A DNA stretch of 64,000 nt from Streptacidiphilus neutrinimicus (GCF_000787815.1 NZ_BBPO01000018.1:24877-88876), one strand, 5' to 3'. Counted from the first letter of the stretch, positions 17,292 to 26,568 are shown. Numbers and translations: made by a program. Notes: generated by a model from the sequence alone, not told the origin.

Positions 17292-18077
17292 GTGAGCAAC
17301 ACCGTCACCCTCATACGCCCCGCTTCCAGCCGTCGTCTGCAGGGCGCCGACGATGTGCAGGAGGCCATCGAGAGCCTGGCCCCGCGCTGGACCACATGGA
17401 CGATGCAGTTGGTCACCCACCACAAGCGGATGCGGTATGCCGAGGTCGCCGCCGCCATGACCTGGATCAGCCCCGGCAGCCTGCAGCCTCGACTCCGGGC
17501 GATGCAGGACGGCGGCCTACTCGCCCGCACCAGCTCCGGCGAGTACCTGCCGACCTCCGACGGCCTGCGCCTGTCGGCGACCTATGAGGCGATGGGGGCC
17601 TGGGGCCTTGCCCACCGCCCAGCGGCCGAGCCGGTCGCGCGCGCCGAGCACGTCGAGCGCTCGCTGTCGGCCCTGTCCCGCTCCTACACCACCCATCTGC
17701 TGTGGGCCGTGGAGCCGGGCCCGACCTCGCGGGCGGAGTTGCTGGAGCTGCTGCCGCAAGTACCGGAGGGCACCCTGCCCGGCAGGCTGATCCAGCTCAC
17801 CGAGGACGGGCTGCTCTCTCGCAGCGGAGCTCCGCGCCACTACCGGTACGAGCTCACGGCGGCCGGCCGAGCGCTGGCGCCCTCGTGGGATGCGCTGCAG
17901 CGGTGGAACCGGGGCGAGGACGCGGCTCCCGCGGCCGGATCCGTGGTCGCCGCCGCTGTCTCCCGCGCGCAGGCCGCGGTTCTGCGCGGGGCCGTCCCCC
18001 CGCTGGTGTTCTCCCACGTCGAGCCGCCGCCCCCGCCGTTCGTGCAGCACGCCGTCGCCCCGTCACGAGCGCGCTGA
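17292..18077 (+). CDS. Double winged-helix (HxlR/MarR-like) regulator
   Basis: The product is 261 aa from GTG 17292 (CGGAG in front). It contains two similar winged-helix units: residues about 20-100 (LAPRWTTWTMQLVTHHKRMR, AAMTWISPGSLQPRLRAMQD, GGLLAR) and about 120-200 (LSRSYTTHLLWAVEPGPTSR, LPGRLIQLTEDGLLSR, HYRYELTAAGRAL). HxlR-type proteins bind DNA as dimers; here both wings are on one chain. It may regulate the backbone operon or act in replication. The C-terminus is Ala/Pro-rich. The next gene begins 10 bp later. Confidence 0.75.
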   Translation: MSNTVTLIRPASSRRLQGADDVQEAIESLAPRWTTWTMQLVTHHKRMRYAEVAAAMTWISPGSLQPRLRAMQDGGLLARTSSGEYLPTSDGLRLSATYEAMGAWGLAHRPAAEPVARAEHVERSLSALSRSYTTHLLWAVEPGPTSRAELLELLPQVPEGTLPGRLIQLTEDGLLSRSGAPRHYRYELTAAGRALAPSWDALQRWNRGEDAAPAAGSVVAAAVSRAQAAVLRGAVPPLVFSHVEPPPPPFVQHAVAPSRAR

Positions 18078-18087
18078 CGGAGCCGCG

Positions 18088-18654
18088 ATGACCGCCTTCG
18101 AAGATCTGAGTCGGGCGCTCGCCCCGGACACCAGCGCCGCCACCGGCCGGATCGTGCTGGACCTGGTCGAGAACCTTGCCGGCGCGATCGAGGCGCTCAC
18201 GGCGCACACGCGCGGCATTATGGCGGCCGGGGACGACGTCCGGGACACGGTCGCCGAGACCGTCCTGGCGTTGGTCCGTCCGTGCGGGCACGTCTGCCCT
18301 CCCCCGTCTCCTCTCCTCGGGCCGAACGAGACGTCCCTTGGTCGCGAGCTGCTCGACGAATGCGTCCGGATCGCGCTGGCGCTGCCGGAGGAGGAGCTGC
18401 TGCTGGAGGAACTCCTGGTGGACCTGCTGCGCGCAGATCTCTCGCACCCATGGAGCCGACAGCGTCCGCACGGGCTTGGCATCGCGCAGCTTGCCGAGTT
18501 CCTGGGTTGCTACGGCGTGCGACCGATCCCCGCGCCGTCCGCGGCGACGGAAGCTCGGCCCGGACAACGCGCCTACCGCCGCACCGACCTGCTCTTCGCC
18601 CAGCCGGGGCCGCCGGACCCTGGTGACGAGGCCGCTCTGCGGGATGCCGCGTGA
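18088..18654 (+). CDS. Protein with DUF3631-like C-terminal segment
   Basis: The product is 188 aa from ATG 18088. After an N-terminal helical part, residues about 95-170 (LLDECVRIALALPEEE, LLVDLLRADLSHPWS, GLGIAQLAEFLGCYGVRPIP, RAYRRTDLLFAQ) resemble the small winged domain at the end of DUF3631/primase-helicase proteins of actinomycete elements. No ATPase is attached. A DNA-binding role in replication is an inference. It is the last gene of the plus-strand run and converges on the minus-strand gene that ends 4 bp later. Confidence 0.65.
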   Translation: MTAFEDLSRALAPDTSAATGRIVLDLVENLAGAIEALTAHTRGIMAAGDDVRDTVAETVLALVRPCGHVCPPPSPLLGPNETSLGRELLDECVRIALALPEEELLLEELLVDLLRADLSHPWSRQRPHGLGIAQLAEFLGCYGVRPIPAPSAATEARPGQRAYRRTDLLFAQPGPPDPGDEAALRDAA

Positions 18655-18658
18655 CCCG

Positions 18659-19639
18659 TCAGCCGCGCGCGTCTGCCACCGGCGGCAGCCAGTCCGCGTG
18701 CCCCTGCCCCGCGGTGGCCACCAATCCGGCCGTCAGCCACGTCAGGGCGACGACAACGCCTCGGTCGCCGAGTGTCTCGACCAGCTCGTCCACGGTGGTC
18801 GTTGGCGCTGCTGGGTGGCGCAGCATGCCGGCGGTCTCCAGCGCTGAGCGCCCGTTCATCTCGCCCAGGTGCTCGGCCACCCAGTGCACCGCCTGCTCGG
18901 CGCCTTCCGGGGGAAGCCCCCCCTCGGCCGCGCCGACCAGCCACGAGGCCAGAGTGCCGAAGGCGTACGCGTAGCCTTGGCCGGCGGCGTCCTCGCCCTG
19001 CTCGTCGGCCACCGTGTCGAGGTAGCGCAGCACGGTGATGGCCGGCGTGTCGGTCGCGGAGGACACCACGGCGCTGACCGCGGTCCGCAGCGCGTGCTCG
19101 ACCTGTCGGTGCAGTTCGGCTGAGGCCCGGCGGGCCTGTGCGGCCTGGTGGCGCTCGACGGCGTCCAGGTATGCCTGCACTTCGTGGGCGGTGAACAGAT
19201 GCTGCGTGTCCTCGGTGACCATGTAGCCGACGTCGTTGACCGCTAGCAGGTACGCCGGGTCGAGGCCGGCCGCCTTGGCGCTGCCGGCCAGGTCAGCGAC
19301 CATCGCCTCCATGTCGCGCTCGTCCAGGGGGGTCGGCTCGGAGGCCGCGTGGTCGAACAGCAGCGGCTCGCCTGGCTGCGGGTCTCGCCCGAAGTGCTCG
19401 CGGAAGTCCGTCCGCAGCCGCTCCACGGCCTCTGTGAACTGCGGCGGCACAGACCCCTTAGGCAGTACGACCTGGACCGAGCCGTCGGGCAAGCGCACGC
19501 GCTGGGGGAACCGCGGGTCGCCCACCCGTTCATAGGCCACCCGCATGTGGTCTTCGCGCAGTGTCTCCTGCGCCGCCTGGCGGCTCTCCCTCTGCCGCCG
19601 GGCGCGCTGGGCCTTTCCGCTCCGCCCGTCCTTGGCCAC
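18659..19639 (-). CDS. Unknown 326-aa protein
   Basis: The start GTG 19639 has a good GGGAGGAC upstream. The protein begins VAKDGRSGKAQRARRQRESR (basic coil), continues with RVRLPDGSVQVVLPKGSVPP and DPQPGEPLLFDHAA, and is helical afterwards (AYAFGTLASWLVGAAEGG, LVETLGDRGVVVALTWLTAG). The C-terminal Ala/Gly-rich stretches are moderately hydrophobic but not convincing membrane spans. No catalytic motif. It looks like cargo read opposite to the backbone operon. Confidence 0.7.
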   Translation of the reverse strand: MAKDGRSGKAQRARRQRESRQAAQETLREDHMRVAYERVGDPRFPQRVRLPDGSVQVVLPKGSVPPQFTEAVERLRTDFREHFGRDPQPGEPLLFDHAASEPTPLDERDMEAMVADLAGSAKAAGLDPAYLLAVNDVGYMVTEDTQHLFTAHEVQAYLDAVERHQAAQARRASAELHRQVEHALRTAVSAVVSSATDTPAITVLRYLDTVADEQGEDAAGQGYAYAFGTLASWLVGAAEGGLPPEGAEQAVHWVAEHLGEMNGRSALETAGMLRHPAAPTTTVDELVETLGDRGVVVALTWLTAGLVATAGQGHADWLPPVADARG

Positions 19640-19798
19640 TGGCGTCCGTCCTCCCTGTCGTGTCCCGAGACTATCCGCCAGCGACGCGATCACCGTCCGC
19701 GCCGCAAAGCGCGCCCACCCGAGGGCAGGAGATCGTGGGCCCTCCGCCCGATGCGTCGAACACGCCGGCCGGTCCACACCAACCAAGGACGGCGCGCA

Positions 19799-21190
19799 TC
19801 ACTGCTGCGGGTCCACGCCGTTCAGCGACACCCAGGTCGGCCGAACTTGAGGGTCGTTACCGCTCGTGTCGGCGAGCACCCACCACTGGCCGTCCCGCCC
19901 GAGGGCGAGGTCGAGCAAGTAGTTGGCCTGGAGCCGCGCGATCTCGTAACTACTGCCGTCCACCGGGTCCCAGAGCACGACCCGTCGACCGTCGCTGTTC
20001 AGGCCCTCGGCGACAACGATTCGGTCGCCGCTTCGGGCCACGCCCTCGGGCCAGTGCACCGCCGAAGGGATCCAGTCGTCACGGGAGACGTTGCGTCCCA
20101 GGTCCAGGTCGACAATCGCGCTGTGCCCGTTGGCGGACAACAGGAAGCGACGTCCGTCCAACCAGACGGCATTGAGCACCGCTGCAGGAAAGCCCACCTC
20201 ATGTACTTCCTCTTCGCCTACTCTTCTCCCGAGCCGGGCCAGGAGGTGATGGCTCTGCTGCGCCTGTGTCGAGCGTTGGAAGACCCACGGCTCTCCGCCG
20301 GGGCCGCTCAGGAGATGGGTGTTCGATCCGGCGAACCCGCCTGCGATCACACGCGCTGATCCGTCCCACCGAATCACAGCGCCATTGCACACTGCCATCG
20401 TGCTGCCGTCCGGAAGGGACAGTGCACGGCCATGGCATCCCGGCAGGGGAAGGGCCCAAGCAGTCCTGCCCGTCTCCGGATCGAGCCTGAGTACGCCGTC
20501 CGGGGTGGTGACGAGGAGGTCACCGTCTGGACCGGGGCACATTCCGGAAGGCCGAGACCATCCCGGTCGCCCGGCGAACACGGCGACGGCCCGAATGCCG
20601 TCGCGCGTGGACAGCACTGTCTCCCAGCCCTCCAGCACCTCGGCGGCCGGGCCGGCACTCGGCGGCTCCGAGGAACGGCCGACCAACAGATCACCCAGGG
20701 GCACGTAGGAGCCGCCGTGACGAGCCGTGTGCCTCATCAGCGCGTCGAGCAGGGCAGTGGGAGACAGCAGCCCGCTGATCACAGCTTCGACGTGGGCCCG
20801 GTCCAGGAGGAGGATCTGCGGCCACCGCGGCTGCGCGGCCTTCGTCTTCACGGACTCGGTGTAGCCGCTCATCGACACGAACAGGCCCCGGGTTCCCGCC
20901 GGGCGGGAGTTCAGGCGTTCCTGGTGCGTGGCGATCGGGTCGACGTTGACGGCCGCATTCAGCCACTTCGCCTCCAGGACCCAGTGAATGCCCCTGTACT
21001 CGAAGAAGACGTCGACCTCGTCGTGCCCGCCTGAGCCGCGCACTCCGGTCTCAGCGTCGATGCCATCGGCCTGCCAAGCCCTGGCCAACAGTTCGTTGAA
21101 GTCGGTTCCGCGTTGTTGGGGTGAGCAGGTTCCCCCGGCGTCCAGTTTCCCGAACTCCTCGATCACGTTCCGCATTCTGGAGCTACCCAT
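19799..21190 (-). CDS. Mrr-like nuclease domain fused to a beta-propeller-like region
   Basis: The product is 463 aa from ATG 21190. Residues about 25-140 match restriction-endonuclease-like Mrr/PD-(D/E)XK domains: GTDFNELLARAWQADGIDAE, HDEVDVFFEYRG, WVLEAKWLN (E-x-K), then ERLNSRPAGTRGLFVSMSGY. From about 190 to the end there are repeated short beta units (GPDGDLLVTTPDGVLRLDPE, LSLPDGSTMAVCNGAVIRWD, GRDGQWWVLAD) typical of a 6-7-bladed propeller. A nuclease joined to a sensor propeller fits a defence effector. It lies 136 bp downstream of a HEPN-type gene on the same strand, which strengthens that reading. No published system is assigned here. Confidence 0.75.
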   Translation of the reverse strand: MGSSRMRNVIEEFGKLDAGGTCSPQQRGTDFNELLARAWQADGIDAETGVRGSGGHDEVDVFFEYRGIHWVLEAKWLNAAVNVDPIATHQERLNSRPAGTRGLFVSMSGYTESVKTKAAQPRWPQILLLDRAHVEAVISGLLSPTALLDALMRHTARHGGSYVPLGDLLVGRSSEPPSAGPAAEVLEGWETVLSTRDGIRAVAVFAGRPGWSRPSGMCPGPDGDLLVTTPDGVLRLDPETGRTAWALPLPGCHGRALSLPDGSTMAVCNGAVIRWDGSARVIAGGFAGSNTHLLSGPGGEPWVFQRSTQAQQSHHLLARLGRRVGEEEVHEVGFPAAVLNAVWLDGRRFLLSANGHSAIVDLDLGRNVSRDDWIPSAVHWPEGVARSGDRIVVAEGLNSDGRRVVLWDPVDGSSYEIARLQANYLLDLALGRDGQWWVLADTSGNDPQVRPTWVSLNGVDPQQ

Positions 21191-21326
21191 TCTTCCCTGT
21201 ATGCCATGCCGATCTCGAAGGCCAGCGTCACGCCTGAGGAGATTCTGAAGACAGCTACGGCGACGTGGCGACCGCGGTCCTCGGCAGCGCCACGCGGTTC
21301 GCGTAGACGCTCCCCTACCGCACAGC

Positions 21327-22736
21327 TCACTTCTCGGGGCTAAGCAGACCTGCGATCTGGCCCTTCACCTGATTAGCGATGTCCTTGTAATCGACGACGC
21401 TCGCGGTTCCGGCCAACGCGTCGAGTCGGCTGAAGAAGTCGCGGAACGCTGAGTCGCGTGCTGTCCCCAAGTGCGCCGTCGCATGGAAGAGCCGCACGAC
21501 GTTGTCGATCGCGCCCCACCCCCAGCACTGGCTGTTGGCTGCCCACGCCGTCAACGCTGCCTGCAACTGGTCCGCTGTCATGTAGACCGCACAGGGCAGC
21601 ACGGCGACACGCTGGATCTCTCCGCCGTTGTCGAAGCTCGACGCCTCCTCAAGCAGAGGTCCGACGAACTCGGCGAAGTACGGGCTCGGCCGCTGGGCGA
21701 CCACACGGGCTCGCCGCAAGGTAGACCACCCGTCCATGGCGCCCTCAAGCGAGGGCAACGCAGAACGCACCTCGGCGAGGGCGGCAAGGGCGAGTGCGCC
21801 GACTTCCGAGGACTCCAAATCGGGTGCCTCCCAACCTGCCTTGCCCTTGTGCCTCTCGCCGATGTCCCGGACCATCGCGTCCAAGTGGCTGAGCATCGGC
21901 TCGCTCATGCCGCTCCAGAACGCATCCAGATCACCGAGTCGCACGAGCGTGCGGCGCTGGATCTCCACCTGCGGCAGCGTGGACCACCGCTGGGCGAACT
22001 TGCCCACCATCTCGGCCACCAGGTCCCGGTCTTCCGCCGCGAAGATACGCAGGCACTGGGCCATTCGGTCGGCGACATCGGCCGGCGCCACGGCGGGGTG
22101 GTCGGGAAGCGCAGGTTCCAACATGGCGTGCCGTGCTGCGAATTCCACCACTCTGCGGCGGGCGGTGGGCCGCACCTGACGGAAGAAAGCGTAGGCAATG
22201 TGGAGCGGGTCGCCGAGGAATCCCGGGTCGAGGATGTGCTCGGCGAACGCCTCCACCACTTTGCGTCCTTGGCTGGCGGGGTGGACGAGTACCGCATCGA
22301 GCGCGACCGCCAAGTGCGCACGGGCGTACTCCAGAGGCGGATCGAACAACTCGCCCATCGGACGCAACGAGGGGTGAGCGCAGAGGTTGCGGTCCTCGCG
22401 CAGCCGTTCCAGTTGCACCCTCTGAGTGGCATCGATCAGCTCAAGCGTGACGGCGGTATCGAGAACCCGGCTCTCCACGCCCTGCATGGCCACGATCGAT
22501 GCCCGGTCCAACTTGCCCTGTACTGCGGCGACCTCGTTGGTGAGATCGGCGGCCTGGGCCTCGCCGCTCTGATAGAGCGTCGCGATCTTGTCGATCAGGT
22601 CCGCGCACACGGCCGTCCACGTGAGCACAATCGCCGCCCGCGCGGCACCCGTCGTGTAGCAGCGGTGAGCCTCCTTCACCAACGGCCGAACCTCGGCGTT
22701 AGCTACTCGGGCGAGCTGAACCTCTAGGTCGAGCAT
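21327..22736 (-). CDS. HEPN-domain-like protein, possible RNase effector
   Basis: The product is 469 aa from ATG 22736, behind GGAGGGGATTGG. The N-terminal about 160 residues are helical with AARAAIVLTWTAVCADLIDK and, near residue 140, LREDRNLCAHPS, which contains the R-x4-H of HEPN ribonucleases. The remaining 300 residues are helical (LFHATAHLGTARDSAFRDFF) and unrecognised. HEPN proteins often act in toxin-antitoxin and abortive infection as tRNA or mRNA nucleases. The next gene encodes a nuclease-propeller protein, so the two may form one system. Catalytic function is inferred only from the motif. Confidence 0.72.
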   Translation of the reverse strand: MLDLEVQLARVANAEVRPLVKEAHRCYTTGAARAAIVLTWTAVCADLIDKIATLYQSGEAQAADLTNEVAAVQGKLDRASIVAMQGVESRVLDTAVTLELIDATQRVQLERLREDRNLCAHPSLRPMGELFDPPLEYARAHLAVALDAVLVHPASQGRKVVEAFAEHILDPGFLGDPLHIAYAFFRQVRPTARRRVVEFAARHAMLEPALPDHPAVAPADVADRMAQCLRIFAAEDRDLVAEMVGKFAQRWSTLPQVEIQRRTLVRLGDLDAFWSGMSEPMLSHLDAMVRDIGERHKGKAGWEAPDLESSEVGALALAALAEVRSALPSLEGAMDGWSTLRRARVVAQRPSPYFAEFVGPLLEEASSFDNGGEIQRVAVLPCAVYMTADQLQAALTAWAANSQCWGWGAIDNVVRLFHATAHLGTARDSAFRDFFSRLDALAGTASVVDYKDIANQVKGQIAGLLSPEK

Positions 22737-22964
22737 CCAATCCCCTCCATCGTCCTGGGGACAATCTTCCTCTCGCAGGACGCCCGGGGGGTCACTCCGT
22801 CGGACCCACGTTCCGGCCCGAGGCGCCGACGCTCGGCCGGCGATGGACCGCAGGGAATTCGTCGTTGCTTGGCACCCCCCTAGTGGAGGGGCGGCCCCAT
22901 ACGCAATCGGCCGTCCGACTTCCAGGGCCACTCGTGGGGAGAACGACGCCGACCAGTGCGGTGG

Positions 22965-23234
22965 TCAGCCGTTGGCTCCCGCCGCCCACTGCTGCGCCTC
23001 TGTCAGGTTGTCGGCGATACCGACGACCTCGTACTCGAAGTCGTTCCAGCGCAGCAGGATGCGCTGCTCGGTGGAGCGAACGTGCATGGCACCACCGCCG
23101 ACGGGCTGGTGGGTGCGACGGCCGCGCAGCGGGGGCTGGCGGCGCCGGAGGTAGGGCTCCAGCAACAGGGCGTCGGCTGGGTCGACATCGTCCGGCAGCT
23201 CGGGGTCCGGCTTCGGCTTGGCGTGTCGTCCCAT
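22965..23234 (-). CDS. Small unknown protein
   Basis: The product is 89 aa from ATG 23234 (MGRHAKPKPDPELPDDVDPA), with AAGGTG upstream. It starts as a basic and Pro/Asp-rich tail and ends in a short folded part (EQRILLRWNDFEYEVVGIAD). It is a typical Streptomyces conserved small protein in appearance, but I cannot name it. It is divergent from the 81-aa gene at 23321. Confidence 0.65.
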   Translation of the reverse strand: MGRHAKPKPDPELPDDVDPADALLLEPYLRRRQPPLRGRRTHQPVGGGAMHVRSTEQRILLRWNDFEYEVVGIADNLTEAQQWAAGANG

Positions 23235-23320
23235 GGCGGGCACCTTACCGAGGCCCAGCGGGCGGCGGGGCTGGTGCGCGCCGGGGTGCGAAGAGGTGGT
23301 GAGGAGGTGAGGGTGGTGGG

Positions 23321-23566
23321 GTGAACGAGAGCGAGCAGGATGCCCCGACCGATCCGCCGGTGGTGGTGAAACCGGTGCAACAGCACCCGACGATTCCGAG
23401 CGGCGGCATGGTGCGACGGGTGGAGGTCCGGCATCAGCTGGTCGGCCTCGCGCACCGGCGTAGCGACGTGGAGGAGCTGCTGCGGGTAGCGGGCCTGGAG
23501 GACCCGGACGTCACCGATCCCGAGCTGGTCCAGTGGCGCGGGGGCGGCCCCGAGGTGTGGGACTGA
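23321..23566 (+). CDS. Small unknown protein
   Basis: The product is 81 aa from GTG 23321 with AGGAGGTGAGGG upstream. It reads VNESEQDAPTDPPVVVKPVQ, then VRHQLVGLAHRRSDVEELLR and ends in PEVWD. Acidic and Pro-rich first half, helix later. It is divergent from 22965-23234, sharing an 86-bp promoter region. No function is assigned. Confidence 0.6.
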   Translation: MNESEQDAPTDPPVVVKPVQQHPTIPSGGMVRRVEVRHQLVGLAHRRSDVEELLRVAGLEDPDVTDPELVQWRGGGPEVWD

Positions 23567-23613
23567 CCCGGGTCAGTCTGCTCGTTTCGTGGGCACCGGG
23601 GGCCGTAGCCTGC

Positions 23614-24201
23614 TCAGGTGCGAGCTCCGCGTTCGCCGGCAAGGACGGCGAACGCAGCCAGGAGCCCGGCGAAGGCTTCTGCGAGGGGGCCGGTGGGGCC
23701 GGTGCCGTTGGGCCCGTCTGTGTAGACGAAGAATACGTCGGCCGGGTCGTCGCGCTTGACCTGGCAGCAGTACACGGTGCCGAGGTCGACGAACAGCGCG
23801 GCGTGGGCGTAGCGGATCTCGATCTTGTGGGTAGCCAGCGGAGGGAAGGAGCCTCCAACGGCGTCGCGTCGGACCAGTTCCTCCACCAGGTGCTCGGGCG
23901 CTGCCCAGCCCTCGTTGATCAGGACCAGGCCGTGGGTGCGGGAGTTGACCGCCCGCAGGGCCTCGCGCAGGTCCGTCGGCATGTCGTCGGCGCGGGTCAC
24001 GGCGGCGGCCAGCGCGGCGTACGCCGTGCTGGGGTTCGGGAAGGCGAAGGTCTTCCGGGGCAAGGTCAAGCGCTTCACGGTGATCTGCCCGTTGGGACGT
24101 ACGTGGAGCAGGCCGACGAAGGAGTCGGCGTCCCAGGTGCCGGCCAGGCCCTCGATCTGCCGCACGAGGGCGGCGCGCATCTGCTCGGCGGTGGGTGTCA
24201 C
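23614..24201 (-). CDS. Unknown 195-aa protein
   Basis: Start GTG 24201 follows AGGAG. The protein begins VTPTAEQMRAALVRQIEGLA and has alternating beta and helix (GLLHVRPNGQITVKRLTLPR, THKIEIRYAHAALFVDLGTV) and a hydrophobic helical C-terminus (LAEAFAGLLAAFAVLAGERG). No catalytic motif is evident. Upstream lies a 390-bp gap. Confidence 0.65.
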   Translation of the reverse strand: MTPTAEQMRAALVRQIEGLAGTWDADSFVGLLHVRPNGQITVKRLTLPRKTFAFPNPSTAYAALAAAVTRADDMPTDLREALRAVNSRTHGLVLINEGWAAPEHLVEELVRRDAVGGSFPPLATHKIEIRYAHAALFVDLGTVYCCQVKRDDPADVFFVYTDGPNGTGPTGPLAEAFAGLLAAFAVLAGERGART

Positions 24202-24594
24202 AGGGCTTCTCCTATGGAGCTGTGGGACGACGGGCGTGGTCGTCGTGCGGCCGGGTGCGCGTAGGAGCTGGAGCACGACGACGGTGTCTGCTGCGGTGAA
24301 TCGCAGATCCGCGCGCGTTGGCGTCGGCGCTGAATCTCGCTTCGCCGGCGGCGGCGCCTCTGGCATGGCCGCCTGCGCGCAGATGATGGTCTTGCAGGTC
24401 GGCCTTCGGTGCCGCAGCGAACTGCTCTCGCCCCAGGGCGCGCTGGGCGGTGTCGCTGCGCGAGGCACCCCTTGTGTTGATGGGGGTGCCTCGCCGACGT
24501 TGATCGTCAAGCAGATTGCGCAGTTAGTAGAGGCCCGGCGACTGGTGACAGCCCACCCCGACAAGACGCCGGTGATGCTGAATGCCTGCGCGGG
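24202..24594. other. Intergenic stretch of about 390 bp
   Basis: No frame here has convincing coding character or a ribosome site. It holds one strong hairpin (24460-24494). The rest should contain the promoter of the 23614-24201 gene. Confidence 0.5.
24460..24494 (-). terminator. 12-bp perfect hairpin downstream of the 125-aa gene
   Basis: GCGAGGCACCCC (24460-24471) and GGGGTGCCTCGC (24483-24494) form a perfect stem with an 11-nt loop, about 100 bp after the stop of the minus-strand gene 24595-24972. It is likely its terminator. Confidence 0.6.
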
Positions 24595-24972
24595 CTACAG
24601 GTAAGCGCCGGCCAGCAGGCCATCGAAGGCGGTTACCCGGTAGATCTCTTCGAGGCCCCCCTCGCACTCCCGCTCGACTGCGGTGAAGAGGCTGTCGAAG
24701 TCCTCCTTCGTCAGCGCCGGCTCGTACCAGTCGTGAGCTGCACGGCACCGCACGAAGCGGAAGCCGCCGACCTCGATGAACAGCCAGTCCCGCCGGGCGC
24801 CACACTGCGCGCAGCGGACCTCAACGCCGAACGGTGCGTAGGGGTCGGCGTGGTAGATCGTGCGGATGAGCGGCCGGCCGGGAACTCGGGCAGGCCGATC
24901 GTCCAGGTCGTCGACGTGGTGGAGGTAAGGTCGGCCGGCGTCGAAGCCGGGGTCGTGTCTGGCGGTGCTCAT
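24595..24972 (-). CDS. Small zinc-ribbon-like protein
   Basis: The product is 125 aa from ATG 24972 with GAGGGGGCG upstream. The N-terminal 50 residues are His/Asp/Arg-rich (FDAGRPYLHHVDDLDDRPAR). Then comes FGVEVRCAQCGARRDWLFIE with a CxxC, and FRFVRCRAAHDWYEP. The Cys/His set could bind zinc. The C-terminal helix is acidic. Function unknown. Confidence 0.65.
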   Translation of the reverse strand: MSTARHDPGFDAGRPYLHHVDDLDDRPARVPGRPLIRTIYHADPYAPFGVEVRCAQCGARRDWLFIEVGGFRFVRCRAAHDWYEPALTKEDFDSLFTAVERECEGGLEEIYRVTAFDGLLAGAYL

Positions 24973-25199
24973 CTCGCGCCCCCTCGTGCAGCGGTGCGCG
25001 GAGCCGGGACGGCTCTGCGGCGGAGGCGATCTTCTCTCGGATCCTGGGGCCGGCCAAGTCCCATTTCCGCCGCCCCAGTGGGTGCCGAAGTCAGGAAAAC
25101 CCCAGGTCAGAACTGCTTCCGCAGGAACCGGAGCCATGCGTGACCGACATAGATCACACCTGGTGTTTGCAGGTGCCGCGCTGCCCTGTTCGCCCGGGT

Positions 25200-26513
25200 C
25201 TACGCCGCTTGCTGCTGCTCGACAGGCTCCGGATCCGCTTGATCGCCTTGGGCCTCGTAGGCAGCACGGTGGCGGTGCAGGCCGGTGAAGCAGGTGCCGA
25301 TGGCTGCGGCCTGGGCAGCCGCCAGGGCCACCAGCAGCGCCGCCAGGTGAGTGGGTACGGCGGCGACCAGCACGCCGGCGAGCGGCAGGGGCAACCGCAC
25401 CAGGAGCGCGGTTACCGCCAGCGCGGAGCCGAAATGGCGCTCCGGGATAAGCCGGGCGCGCGCCGTGCGCAGTACGACCGACACCGCGCCTTCGGCGCCC
25501 ATCATCACCGCGACCGCCGCGCCGTAGGCCCACAGCGTAGGAGCGAGAGCGGCGGCAGCGGCGGACAGGCACATCAGCGCTGCGGCGACCAGGCCGACAG
25601 GGAAGAGCCCGAAGCGGTCGACCCCGCGCCGCGACACGCCGATCACGACGAGGGCCAGGGCCGCCGAGCTGCTCCAGATGACGCCCGACGCGGACGGGGG
25701 GTACCCCCAGGACCGGACGAGCACGGGGGTGGCGACCTCGATCGCGCCGCTGACCAGGTTGCCGACCATCAGCGCTCCGAGGAGCCAGGCCAGCGCGGGG
25801 GTCCGCCGCACGACACCCGCCCCGGTGGCCAGCGAGGTCAGCAGTCGCGGAGGCGGGTCGGTGACGAGTTGAAGGTGGGGGCGGTCGGAGCGCACGAGCA
25901 GGGCTTCCGTGCACACCACGGCCGACAGCACGGCGATGCTCGCCAGCAGGGCGACCGGGCCTGCCAGCAGCAGGACGGCGCCGAGGGCGGGCCCGACGAG
26001 CTGGGCGGTCTGGTCGATGCCGGTCATGACGGCCTGGACCCGGTGGGCGCGGTGCCCGGCCCTTCGGCTGGCCTCGGCGGCCAGGGCCTCGCTGGCCAGG
26101 TAGGAGCCTTCTGCAAGGACCCCGGTGAGGATCGCGTAGGCGAGGACGACGGCGATGCCGCCGCCGAGCGCGAGGCCGAGGATGGCGGCTGCGGTGGTCG
26201 CCGCACGCAGAGCACCGGAGGTGGCCGCGGCGGCGGCCGGGGTGTAGCGGTCGATCAGCGGTCCGGCTCCGGTAACGGCGGCCAGCCTCGGCAGCCACTC
26301 GGCGAAGAAGGCCAGTCCGGTCCACGCGGGCGAGCCGGTGATGTGGAGGACCATCAGCGGCACGGCGTAGACAACCATGGCGCTGGCAAGCGAGTCTGCG
26401 GAGCGCAGCGTGTAGCAGGCCACGAGCCAGGCCCTGCCGCGTGTCGGCGGTGGGCTTGCCCTGCGGCGTCGGGTGCGGTTCGGTCGGGCGGCCGAAGCGG
26501 GCATCGGGGTCAC
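25200..26513 (-). CDS. MFS transporter
   Basis: The product is 437 aa from GTG 26513, with CAGGAG in front. It has about 12 hydrophobic segments from residue 40 on (LASAMVVYAVPLMVLHITGS, AAILGLALGGGIAVVLAYAI, VALLASIAVLSAVV, GAAVAVMMGAEGAVSVVL) and a basic N-terminus. The pattern with FFAEWLPRLAAVTGAGPLID at the TM2-TM3 loop fits MFS efflux permeases. Conserved upstream element copy 3 sits 55 bp before the start, so it seems to be part of the same regulon as the ATP-grasp and DUF4913 genes. Cargo is unknown. It is 12 kb from the lanthipeptide operon, so a link with that peptide is speculative. Confidence 0.85.
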   Translation of the reverse strand: MTPMPASAARPNRTRRRRASPPPTRGRAWLVACYTLRSADSLASAMVVYAVPLMVLHITGSPAWTGLAFFAEWLPRLAAVTGAGPLIDRYTPAAAAATSGALRAATTAAAILGLALGGGIAVVLAYAILTGVLAEGSYLASEALAAEASRRAGHRAHRVQAVMTGIDQTAQLVGPALGAVLLLAGPVALLASIAVLSAVVCTEALLVRSDRPHLQLVTDPPPRLLTSLATGAGVVRRTPALAWLLGALMVGNLVSGAIEVATPVLVRSWGYPPSASGVIWSSSAALALVVIGVSRRGVDRFGLFPVGLVAAALMCLSAAAAALAPTLWAYGAAVAVMMGAEGAVSVVLRTARARLIPERHFGSALAVTALLVRLPLPLAGVLVAAVPTHLAALLVALAAAQAAAIGTCFTGLHRHRAAYEAQGDQADPEPVEQQQAA

Positions 26514-26568
26514 CGGTGCTCCTGTCTGGGATGTGGGCGGTCGGGCTCGACGATGCCTCTCGCGGGGA

